Positions 53,901-62,935 of a DNA stretch of 64,000 nt are shown in pieces; the first letter of the stretch is position 1, and every line of letters starts with the position of its first letter. The stretch is from assembly GCA_018398585.1 (NCBI GenBank), contig JAGTTD010000013.1, positions 12,313,237 through 12,377,236 of the forward strand. The letters are read 5' to 3'. This DNA comes from Simmondsia chinensis. Taxonomy: Eukaryota; Streptophyta; Magnoliopsida; Caryophyllales; Simmondsiaceae. Made by a program: the position numbers and the translations under genes. A model generated the notes under the pieces. That model saw nothing but the letters and a program-made list of their open reading frames with translations, was not told where the DNA came from and searched no databases.

Positions 53901-54670
53901 TTGGCGTTGAGTAGGATACTCAGTATTACTTTAGTAGATAATTATTAATTATTTTTTATTTATTCTTATGGCTTTTATTTTACGTGAACAAGCTCCTCTA
54001 TTTAAGGAAGAGGAGACGTAGGTTTTTGGCTTTTAATTTTAGACTTTCATTATTTTTATGTCTTATTTCTAATTATCGGGTAGTAAGAATTGCACATAGA
54101 TTTTTCCCCTTTGTTTCTACTTGTTTTAGCAATAGAAATTAAAAGGAACGTTGTGAATCTTTTGTTTCCCTAAATTTCCTGATCTGTGCGGCATTAGTTG
54201 GTATCAGAGCTTAACGTTGTAGCTCAGCCTATGCTTGATTCAATTACAAGCGAATCTTGATCAAGCACCTTGAGCTCAGCCACAAAACCCGCTAGTAGGG
54301 GGTGGCAAGGAAGACACGGACGAGAGCTTCAACAACCCATTTCCAGAAGTTGAAGCTGAGGATCGATGTGTGATGAGAAATCGGCCAAATACTGGAGGCA
54401 CCGATTATCTTGATGATCTGAGGTGGGAATTGAGGCTTAAAATTGAAATTGTAGAGTTTAATGGTGGAGGATGCCCAGAAGAGTTTTGGGATTGGCTTTC
54501 TGTAGTAGAGGAAGTGCTCGAGTTCAAGGAGGTAGAGGTGCACAAACATGAGCCATTCATTGCTACCCAGTTGAGGGGTAGGTCGCCGCATGGTGGAAGC
54601 TGCTAAAACATGCCCGACTTAGGCAGGCTAAGGCGAAGATTGAGAAATGGGAGAAAATGGAGAAGTACAC
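53900..54670 (+). mobile_element. Ty3/gypsy G2: LTR end, PBS and gag start
   Basis: The LTR ends GTGCGGCA at 54193, followed by TTAGTTGGTATCAGAGC. The gag start resembles G1: EDTDESFNNPFPEVE and YLDDLRWELRLKIEIVEF, then FWDWLSVVEEVLEFKEVEVH (54370-54606). It is cut at 54670 by L3 and resumes at 59448. G2 is the same lineage as G1. Confidence 0.8.
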
Positions 54671-55236
54671 TATTATGATCCAAGAAGCCGAGGCATGAGC
54701 TGATGGTGGCTGTGTTGCTGTCCTGCTGCTATGCTGCTGCTGTTATCTGCTGTGTGCTGCGATGGTGGCGGTCTTGCAGCCTTCTGATGATCATTTATTG
54801 TAGGGAAGTTGTATTAGCTTGTTGATATGGTAACTAGAATAAGTCTTGATGTAATTAGTTGCATAAGTCTCATGTTAAGTCATGTAATAAGTGAACTCTA
54901 GTGGCATGTAGCCTAGGTGGTCATTGGCCGGTCAAGGTTGGCGGCTAATTAGTTAGATGGCGGTTAAGTTGGTTAGGCCATGGGTCCACATGCATTGTAT
55001 CTCTAGATACTTTTTAGTCTTAAGCCATCCCAAGAGGAAGTAGTATAAGTAGAAGGCTCTAGCTTGTAATCCATAACTAACTTTGATGAATGAATTTGAT
55101 ATATTTTGATATCTCTCTCTACTTCTCATCTCCCTATCACTTCTTATCTCTTCTTAACTCTAAATTCTCTCCTCATCTCATACTCTAACTATTCCAGCCA
55201 AGGTTAAGGTCCAAGAGTAATCTTTGAAGCTTAACA
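54671..55236 (+). repeat. 5' LTR of L3
   Basis: 566 bp. It starts TATTATGATCC (the TG became TA) and ends GAAGCTTAACA. Confidence 0.93.
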
Positions 55237-55238
55237 AT

Positions 55239-55250
55239 TGGTATCAGAGC
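55239..55250 (+). promoter_or_regulatory. primer-binding site of L3
   Basis: TGGTATCAGAGC lies three bases after the LTR and complements initiator Met-tRNA. Confidence 0.9.
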
Positions 55251-56303
55251 TAGGTTTAGCTTCTGAATCAAGCTCAAAATCAAAAAAAATACAAAATCTA
55301 ATTGATTGTGTTGCATTTAATCAAAAAATACAGTTGATACCGATTTAGTTCAGTTTTACTTGATCAAGAATTCAATTCTGAATTCTGTACGTGAAGACTA
55401 TTGTGAACTGCATGACCTGGGAGTTGCTTTCGATTGGGATAAATCTGATTGAGTTACATTGAACAAAGTTTAATTGATTAGTATTTATTGATTACATTCA
55501 ACATCAAAGCTGATTTGGATTGTATTCAGAAGAATTGATCAAGCATTAGCTGCCGAAGTTGAGTGCTGAAGCATAGCATGAGTTGCTGAAGTTGAGTGCT
55601 GAGCAAAATTGGTCTTGATCAAACATTCATTGATCGGTTGGAGAAGAAGTTTAAAGTGAGCTATTGGATCAACATTACACTTGATCATAATCAAAATATC
55701 AGAAACAAGCTGAATTGAGGTTAATTCAGATTCTACAATTCAGTAACTGAGGTTGAGGTAACGGTTTCTGAACTTCAAGTTACAATTCGATGAGAATTTG
55801 TGTTTGTTGCTGGTTTGTGATGAAATTGTGTTGATAAGCATAGAAGTGGTAAGAATTCATCAGAATCTGCGTTGATTCTTAAGAATTATATGTTATTAAG
55901 TTGAGATTTGCTTAGGTGAAAATCTGACATTGAGCTGAGCTCCGATAGTGTTGAAATCCGATTTCGTTCTTGAAGATTGCTTTGAGTATTGTGTTGAGGA
56001 CTTGATTGCGATCTAGAATTGAGTTTAATTCAGAATTGTAAGTCTGAATATTCAGGAAAGCATCACTGTTAGGGTTTGTTCGAAGTTAGGGTTCGTTTTC
56101 GCGAATTCTGCTTTAAGGTTTGTAATAAGTGACGATTTTTGAACCGATAGCAAGGAATAGTTTGTATGAACGAAGGAGTAGAACTTCAATAAGCAATCGG
56201 TTGTTGACGAGTTGCGAAACAAGTTTCACACTTCTGCGATTTTCGAACTAGTATCCTGCGAACTGAGCTGTTCCAGATCGAAGCATTATTGTTCATTGCA
56301 AAT

Positions 56304-56804
56304 ATGGCTGGTATGGATGATGATGGTTCTTGTTAATCTGTGATGAGTGATTATTGTGAGAAAATAAAGCAAGAATGGAGGCAAGAACCCGAGGAGTTCT
56401 GGAAGAAAAAGAAACAGGAATGGGACGAAATGTTTGCAAACATCAATCGAGATTGTGTTGGTGTTCTTGATGCAAATGAGCCCTCGGAGCTAATGGATAG
56501 TGATATACAACAAGAGCTCAATGTTGAGCAAAATGAGGAAGTTGGAGTAGAAGCGGTTGTTGTTGAAGATGAATTCGACCACGACAATGCCGAAATTGAT
56601 GAACACAAGTTAGAAGAACCTGAGTTTGAGCAAGATGATCATTATGAAGACTCTTTGCTAGAGTTTGATTACCTTGAATATGTTGAGCTACAGCAAGATA
56701 TGTTTCTGGAATGGGAGTACGATTTATATATCAAGGGAAAGATAAAGAAAGCAAAGAGTAAAGTGAAGAGGAATCATCTTAACGACGCATTGAAAGATTT
56801 TTAG
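56304..56804 (+). CDS. L3 ORF1, acidic/basic unknown protein
   Basis: MAGMDDDGSC opens at 56304 but stops at once; the main frame is 56340-56804 (154 codons). It has a Lys/Glu/Trp-rich start (KIKQEWRQEPEEFWKKKKQE), GVLDANEPSELMDSDIQQEL, the acidic DHDNAEIDEHKLEEPEFEQD block and the basic KKAKSKVKRNHLNDALKDF block, then a stop. The shared blocks with L1 and L2 define the family. Confidence 0.65.
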
Positions 56805-56874
56805 GGGAAAAAGAAGTTTACTAAGCAGAAATTGAAGCATGACAAGTTAGTGATTGAGTCATGGTCTCTAAAGG

Positions 56875-57540
56875 ATGATTCTGTTGAAGGGAAGTAATCA
56901 TGTCGCAAGAGTGCATTTCAAGGTTCAACAAAGGAGAAGCATGGTGTCTATACAAGCAATTGAGTTGTTGGTGGTTAATAAATTCAGTAAAGTGCTGAAA
57001 CAGAATTCTGTGCAGACCAAAATCAGTACAATCGATGCCTTAACTGATGAAATTGATGTTGGGAGTCCCTTTGATTTGGGAAAGAATGATTTACAAGTGT
57101 TTGGAGAAGCTAGGCATCCGATGCTGTTGTTTGATGATGAAGAACTCGGTGTCAGTGCAAGCATTGGTGGAAAAATGGTAGAGGCTGTGGGTCATTGCGA
57201 AGTTAACATCAAAGCAAGCTATAAAGACCAGGATTACACAGGTTGCAAGCTGCAAAATTCTCATGACAATGAAGTTTCCATTGTTCTAGAATTAGTGTCA
57301 CTTCGGTTCCTACAAAAGCGCTTACTTGAAAGGATGGAAATTGTTGCTAGTTGTTTGATGAATTATGGATGGTTTGAAGAGGTGTTGGGCCTCAGGTACG
57401 ACCTCACAGCTGGTGCACAAAGCCAAGTAAAGAGAAAGATGATAGCATTTGAAAATTGGAACACGCAACGACTGAAGCTTTCTGATCTGATACAGAATCT
57501 GAAGGTTTTTGGGGTGGTCTGTTGTGGCTGTTCCGAATGA
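56875..57540 (+). CDS. L3 ORF1 continuation, conserved unknown part
   Basis: This 221-codon frame contains VARVHFKVQQRRSMVSIQ, SVQTKISTIDALTDEIDVG and SPFDLGK as in L2. It then has a segment (LLFDDEELGVSASIGGKMVE, NIKASYKDQDYTGCKLQN) whose reverse complement is readable in L1 at 15190-15340. It ends GVVCCGCSE with a stop in the position where L1 reads CCGCSEWKNYMHKLQ. Not a known domain. Confidence 0.6.
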   Translation: MILLKGSNHVARVHFKVQQRRSMVSIQAIELLVVNKFSKVLKQNSVQTKISTIDALTDEIDVGSPFDLGKNDLQVFGEARHPMLLFDDEELGVSASIGGKMVEAVGHCEVNIKASYKDQDYTGCKLQNSHDNEVSIVLELVSLRFLQKRLLERMEIVASCLMNYGWFEEVLGLRYDLTAGAQSQVKRKMIAFENWNTQRLKLSDLIQNLKVFGVVCCGCSE

Positions 57541-57549
57541 AAAAATTAT

Positions 57550-57954
57550 ATGCACAAGCTTCAATATTTTTTGAATGTTTGGATGGAGGAGTACAACAAG
57601 GAAACAAGGTCAATTCTAGCAGAAAGTATTTTACATTTCAGCATTAACAAGCAGGACAAATCTCCTTTGGTTCTGAAATTAATCTTAGTAACTTTGAATT
57701 TTCATATGTGTCCTGATTTGATGTACATTCTTAAGCTTATTGACAAGGAAGCAAAGCTTGTTCATTTGAGGCAAATTTGGTGGCTGGAAGAGCTTGGGGT
57801 CCAAGGACATCTATTGTACAGATTGCAAATGGTGTGCTGCAGCATTAGCAAGGTCAATTGCAGTGTTTTGGCAGTACATGTTATAACATTGGATCTTTGG
57901 CATTCAACAATGGTTTATGAACTCTTAGTTTGTGTGGTCTATGCAAGTGTTTGA
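57550..57954 (+). CDS. L3 ORF2, conserved unknown part
   Basis: This 134-codon frame reads MHKLQYFLNVWMEEYN, LVHLRQIWWLEELGVQGHLL and VLAVHVITLDLWHSTMVYEL, collinear with L1 ORF2 and L2. A single stop separates it from the frame before and after. Confidence 0.6.
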   Translation: MHKLQYFLNVWMEEYNKETRSILAESILHFSINKQDKSPLVLKLILVTLNFHMCPDLMYILKLIDKEAKLVHLRQIWWLEELGVQGHLLYRLQMVCCSISKVNCSVLAVHVITLDLWHSTMVYELLVCVVYASV

Positions 57955-58008
57955 GAGGATAAGGCTGAGACTTTCAGACCTTACAAATTCACAATCAAGA
58001 TTCAAGCA

Positions 58009-58803
58009 ATGGAATTATTGGAGGCTGCTGAACATTCTTGGACAATTACAATTCCTTCACTGTCAGCACTAGATAAGTTGCTCAGATTTAGTGTGGTTGG
58101 TGCTATTATGGCTTTGGGAAGATTTAATAACTTGTTCGCATCAAGAAGATTCCTTGTGAACAAGAATCGAGTTGAAATTTGTAATACTCACAGCTATGAG
58201 TGGTCTTGGTTCTACATTACTGAATATTTGGGTTCTGCAGCACAACATAAGGAATTGGGAAGCAATCAAGAGTTTGTTGAGCATGGTCTGAGATGGTTTA
58301 GTAAGTGGGTGTCTAAGCAATACAAATTTTGGATAAGATCCAAGATAAAAGAGTTGCAGCTGCATCCTTATGGAATTCCAATGTGTTTTGTTGCCATGAT
58401 CAAGAAATGGGGCTGTTTGAACTACACTTGGGAATGTCTACAAGCTGATTTTGATATTTGGTTCTCTTGGTCTGAATTTGGAAGGCCTCCAGAGTTGCTT
58501 AAGGACTTCATATGCAACTTTATGGGTTTATCGACATATAACATTTGTTGTGTAGCACTTCACAAGCTGAATTACAGAATTGTTGCTACGTTTTGTGACT
58601 CTGGGCAGCAAGATAGTATTTTGAGCTGTGTTAACTGCATCATGAGGTGTCGTGAATGTGTTGTTGATGTTTGGTTTGATCAGTGCAGACCCCCTGAAGA
58701 GTATTATACATTCAAATGCAAACATTGTGTCGAAACAACCATCCTACAAGGTGTCCTGCTGCAATTTCAGATTGAGTGCTTCAGATGTCTTCCAGCTGCA
58801 TAA
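58009..58803 (+). CDS. L3 ORF3, conserved unknown C-terminal part
   Basis: This 264-codon frame, the longest intact C-terminal copy of the family, reads MELLEAAEHSWTITIPSLSA, KQYKFWIRSKIKELQLHPYG and GCLNYTWECLQADFDIWFSW, then CVNCIMRCREC, WFDQCRPPEEYYTF and CKHC. The two CxxC pairs and the later CxxC could form a metal site. L1 keeps WFDQCRPPE but lost some Cys. No database family comes to mind. Confidence 0.62.
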   Translation: MELLEAAEHSWTITIPSLSALDKLLRFSVVGAIMALGRFNNLFASRRFLVNKNRVEICNTHSYEWSWFYITEYLGSAAQHKELGSNQEFVEHGLRWFSKWVSKQYKFWIRSKIKELQLHPYGIPMCFVAMIKKWGCLNYTWECLQADFDIWFSWSEFGRPPELLKDFICNFMGLSTYNICCVALHKLNYRIVATFCDSGQQDSILSCVNCIMRCRECVVDVWFDQCRPPEEYYTFKCKHCVETTILQGVLLQFQIECFRCLPAA

Positions 58804-58881
58804 CTCCAGCCAGAAGTTGATCTTCATTGTTACAACTCTCTTCTATTCTTGAGGACAAGAAAGTTTTCAAGGGGAAGGTAA

Positions 58882-59447
58882 TGTTATGATCCAAGAAGCC
58901 GAGGCATGAGCTGATGGTGGCTGTGTTGCTGTCCTGCTGCTATGCTGCTGCTGTTATCTGCTGTGTGCTGTGATGGTGGCTGTCTTGCAGCCTTTTGATG
59001 ATCATTTAGTGTAGGGAAGTTGTATTAGCTTGTTGATATGGTAACTAGAATAAGTCTTGATGTAATTAGTTGCATAAGTCTCATGTTAAGTCATGTAATA
59101 AGTGAACTCTAGTGGCATGTAGCCTAGGTGGTCATTGGCCGGTCAAGGTTGGCGGCTAATTAGTTAGATGGCAGTTAAGTCAGTTAGGCCATGGGTCCAC
59201 ATGCATTGTATCTCTAGATATTTTTTAGTCTTAAGCCATCGCAAGAGGAAGTAGTATAAGTAGATGGCTCTAGCTTGTAATCCATAACTAACTTTGATGA
59301 ATGAATTTGACATCTTTTGGTATCTCTTTCTACTTTTCATCTCCCTATCACTTCTTATCTCTACTTAACTCTAAATTCTCTCCTCATCTCATACTCTCAC
59401 TATCCCAACCAAGGTTAAGGTCCAAGAGTAATCTTTGAAGCTTAACA
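58882..59447 (+). repeat. 3' LTR of L3
   Basis: 566 bp, TGTTATGATCCAAG to AAGCTTAACA. Confidence 0.93.
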
Positions 59448-59610
59448 TACACGAGGACACCTTCCTACCCCACAATCATGCCAAGGTGATGTATCAACTT
59501 CTGCAAAATTTGCGTCAGGGTTCTTAGAGTGTGGTGGAGTACATGGCAGAATTCTACTCTTTAGTCGCTAGGAATGACTTGGAGGAATCAGAGGAGCAAA
59601 GTAAAAAGGA
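59448..59610 (+). pseudogene. gag fragment of G2 right of L3
   Basis: Resumes after the TSD with a YTRTPSYPT-type reading, homologous to G1 gag at 9740-9860 (HLRGAFLPHNHTKVMYQHL). It ends abruptly near 59610, where unrelated sequence begins, so G2 is truncated. Confidence 0.7.
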
Positions 59611-60400
59611 GGAGAGGAGAGAGTAGGGTGGATCATTTGTCAAGTCGAGAGAGAGAAAGTAAAGAGAGAAGCTTTGGGAATTCCTATGAGAGAGTGAGCA
59701 CGTAGGTGGCGCGGGGGATTTTGCCGCGGCACCTAGGCTGCTCGTGAGGGTGCATCTAGCCTTGTACGATTGTGTTTTTGCTTTTTTTTTTATCCTTGTC
59801 TCCTCCAGATTCTTGTAAGCTACTCTAATTACCATTTCTATCACGATTAGAGGGTGTAAACACATGTAAGTGAGGGAGCTTGAGTTTCGTTGTTGATTTG
59901 CGTAGGACGCATGATTTTTCATTCCAAGTTCTCATCCATACCTCTCCCGGTGGCTCTCCATTCTTTTTGGACGCATCTCCTCGTGGTGGTTGCGGTGGTG
60001 GAGTGAGTTTTGATTTTCTTTCTCTCACTTGGGTTCTCCTCTTATCTCTTGCATCGTCGTCCTATTTTGGAGCAACTTCTTGGTATGCTTCTACTAGATT
60101 TTCTCTTTGGTCTCTTCAATTGCTGCATTAGATTGTGTTCTCGTACTTTGTTTGCGATTTTGTCCAAGTCGGCATAAGGCTCTATTTCGGTTCTAACAGG
60201 GGACATCGGGTTTCCCTTTTGCCGGTTGCTTTTGGGCTACTATTGCTGAGCCCCTTGTTGTTTGAACTTGCTTGGAATTATGCTTGCTCTTTCTTATTGA
60301 CTATATCACTCCAGCATTTGTTTTGGAGTTTTTCTACATTGCTCTGTTTCATTGGGAAGCATCAGGTTTCTCTTGCTATGGTGGCTGTTGAGGTTGCTTG
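59611..60400. other. unassigned sequence between G2 and G3
   Basis: T-rich plus-strand frames (59880-60131 and 60135-60401) encode hydrophobic Leu/Ser/Phe-rich peptides with no recognisable domain. The 122-codon minus frame overlapping them has none either. It could be untranslated or LTR-related sequence. Confidence 0.4.
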
Positions 60401-60499
60401 ATTTTTGATAGCATCTTACTATCATTGCACTCTTGGATAGAATCTAGTTGCTCAAACCACTAGCTTACGGTGGTGATTGGGTTTGTTTGGGGGGATTGC

Positions 60500-60984
60500 T
60501 AGGTTCTATGGTTGCTTGGGTGGTGGGGTGGTGGTTTGTTGCGGTGGCTGTGACGTTGCGTGGTGTGGCTGGTGGTGGCGTGTGGGATTGGAGTAGAGGC
60601 GTCGGTTGGTGGTGAGGTTTGAGTTTTTAAGTTATTATTACGTTTCTTATTCATTTATGATGTAATAAGGTGCAGTGCTTGTATTGTTTGAATAATGGTC
60701 TTGAGGCCAAGAGCGGTTAGGCGGTTAGTCCAGCTGGTGGTCAAGTTTGGCGGCTAGTTTTTGAGTTGGTTATGAGCTTGTCTTAGTCCAATGTATCTAG
60801 GTTCCTATAAGATGGATGATCATGTGTAGTTCTTACTCATTCAATGAGATATCAATCAATCTCTTTGAGATTAATCTTCTTTCTCTTATTTAACTCTCTC
60901 TATTTTCTCATCGCCTTCACCTCTTTCTCATCCCATAGTCTCTTTATCTTAGGCTAAGATCAAGATTTAATCTCGATTTTAACA
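60500..60984 (+). repeat. 5' LTR of G3 (left border uncertain)
   Basis: The 3' part reads TCTCATCC, TCTTTATCTTAGGCTAAGAT and the TAACA end as in L1. The middle (GGCGGCTAGTTTTTGAGTTGG, about 60750, shortened here to 20: GCGGCTAGTTTTTGAGTTGG) resembles the L3 LTR. The left border is a guess. Confidence 0.55.
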
Positions 60985-61163
60985 ATTGGTATCAGAGCGT
61001 CATTTGGCTTCCACTTCAAACGGATTTGATATCAAATATACCTTGATCGCATTGCAAATTACTTAGGAATTCAATTCTGAATTCTGAGGTTAAGGCTTGC
61101 GGTTATTACAAATTGACATAAAAGGTGTTAAAAACAATATATACAATTGAATCATAGAGATCT

Positions 61164-62234
61164 ATGGATTCAGCCGAGATTGCATTGGTCGGTGGAGTTA
61201 CCACCAGATCGGCAGCAGCTAAAGCAGCTGCTACATCCACATATGATGATGTTGTTGGCAGCAGTGATACGGCAGGTCGAGATGTGGTCACAAATGCGCA
61301 ATTGGACAATCAGCTGAAGGCGATGTGTGCTCACATGCTTGCTCAAATTAGGGAATCTAATGCTGAAACAGTTCAGCAAGTGAATCAGCACATCTCACAA
61401 ATTAACCAGCAGATGGTTGTGAAGTTTGATCAACGGACTCAGCAGGTGGAGCTTATGGTCGCTGATCAGGTCACGCGACAATCACAAGAATTGGAGGAGA
61501 AGTTTAACTTGCGGTTTGATCGCGAAATGCAGCAGTTGGAAGTAAAGTTAGCAGAAATTCGAGAGCAATTTAGGAGGCCAAGTCCTCCTATTATGCCGGA
61601 TCCATTAATACCTGCTAGTGTGTTACAAGCTAATCCATCAGTGAGAGCTGAAGCTTTAAGTCATGATGTTGATGCTGGAGCTCAAGATCGAGTACATGAA
61701 GCTGAGATTACTGACAGGTAAGGCCACAGTGAGCATGTGCAATCTCGACCTTCGAACTAGAATGCAGTACCCGAGGGTCGACCTCATGAAATGGAGGATA
61801 CTTACAGGCCTAGGGGAGTGAATGTGGACCAATTAGGTAGACCACCTGATTGTTGGCAGCAGCAATGATCCGGCTGCAATGAAGAGACTTCTAATAGCAG
61901 AAGTAGTGGCCACAGGCAGCCTCATGTGCAGATTGATGCTTTCGAAGGGAAGCAACCTCATTCTTGGCTGAGGAGGTGTGAATGCTACTTCCACTTCTAT
62001 CACATTGATGAATCAGAGAAGGTACAAATTGTTGCGGTGTATTTGCTGGGTGAACATGAAGTGTGGTTCTATAACTTGATGAGAAGCAATCCTTCCATCT
62101 CATGGATTGAGTTTGAGAAGGCTTTGTGTGACCGGTATAGTGATGAGGATGGAAGTGATATTGTGGATAAATTCAATAAGGTGAAGCAAGAGACATCTAT
62201 GAGGGATTATATGACCAGCAAGAGACATTTGTGA
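61164..62234 (+). pseudogene. gag of G3, N-terminal and core parts
   Basis: MDSAEIALVGGVTTRSAAAK opens the frame, with a Gln-rich coiled-coil-like stretch (QQVNQHISQINQQMVVKFDQ) to a stop at 61719. Two more stops follow, and the core continues in the same frame from 61926: IDAFEGKQPHSWLRRCECYF, VQIVAVYLLGEHEVWFYNL and WIEFEKALCDRYSD, the retrotransposon gag domain. A 32-bp duplication at 62185-62248 ends the frame. Confidence 0.85.
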
Positions 62235-62248
62235 GGGATTATATGACC
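62185..62248 (+). repeat. 32-bp tandem duplication causing a frameshift in G3 gag
   Basis: Units 62185-62216 and 62217-62248 both start AGCAAGAGACAT and end ATATGACC, with two differences. As 32 is not a multiple of three, the reading frame changes; the second unit restores MRDYMTRFENL. Confidence 0.9.
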
Positions 62249-62935
62249 AGATTTGAGAATCTCTGGGCTAGCATCATAACTGAAATACAGGCCTCAGAGT
62301 CTTATTATGTATCAACTTTTATAAGTGGCTTGAAGCCCAAGTTGAAGAACTTGGTTAAAGCCGTTGATCCTACTAATTTGTCCATGGCTTTTGCTAAAGC
62401 CAAGCTTTATGAATCAACGATTCTATCTGCAAATGATGTTTCCAGACCTCGTGGCAGCAGCTCCAGACCTCAGCAAGGGTCTGTCAAGTCCAGAAACAAC
62501 AGAACATATGAAAATCTGCAGCAGAGGATGTGTTATCGATGTAATCAACCTTACCAATTTAGCCACAAATGTGACCCCAAGTTCCTTATGTCTGTTGAAG
62601 GGGTTAATGCTGGTGAACTCTTTGATGGCGAAAAGATTGAGGAGGAAGGAGCTGATTCAGATCAGGACCTCGAGGATAGCTTGGAGGATACTGCAGTAGA
62701 GATTTCAATGAAAGCTTTAACTGGTAATGGGGCTCATAGCACAATCCGGATCAAAGGGAAGGCTGGTAAAAGGTCTATTATCATTCTCATCGATAGTGGG
62801 AGCACTCATAGCTTTGTTGATCCTAAAGGGGTCAAGGAAGTGGGTCATGAAGTGATAAAAAATCACCCTCTTGCTGTTACAGTGGCTGATGGGAAGCCTG
62901 TAACCACTCAAAACAAGTGCCAAGGGTTCTCTTAG
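62231..62935 (+). CDS. gag end, zinc knuckle and protease of G3
   Basis: This 234-codon frame reads MRDYMTRFENLWASI, ISGLKPKLKNLVKAVDP, then a CCHC-type knuckle CYRCNQPYQFSHKC at about 62530. An acidic linker and the aspartic protease follow, with intact active site IILIDSGSTHSFVD (about 62785-62830). A single stop at 62933 precedes the rest of pol in the same frame. Confidence 0.88.
   Translation: MRDYMTRFENLWASIITEIQASESYYVSTFISGLKPKLKNLVKAVDPTNLSMAFAKAKLYESTILSANDVSRPRGSSSRPQQGSVKSRNNRTYENLQQRMCYRCNQPYQFSHKCDPKFLMSVEGVNAGELFDGEKIEEEGADSDQDLEDSLEDTAVEISMKALTGNGAHSTIRIKGKAGKRSIIILIDSGSTHSFVDPKGVKEVGHEVIKNHPLAVTVADGKPVTTQNKCQGFS

Larger units (their letters stand above)
54671..59447 (+). mobile_element. 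non-autonomous LTR retrotransposon L3 (novel-ORF family)
   Basis: The element is 4777 bp, with TSD TACAC (54666-54670 and 59448-59452). Its LTRs, 54671-55236 and 58882-59447, are 566 bp each, with about 20 substitutions between them by eye. The PBS TGGTATCAGAGC is at 55239-55250 and the purine tract at 58870-58881. Internal frames are homologous to L1 and L2; no enzymatic domain. Inserted in G2 gag. Confidence 0.92.

Noticed and set aside
59554..60401. Hydrophobic ORFs between G2 and G3
   Set aside because: T-rich composition gives Leu/Ser/Phe-rich frames on either strand; no signal peptide plus domain pattern convincing enough for a gene.
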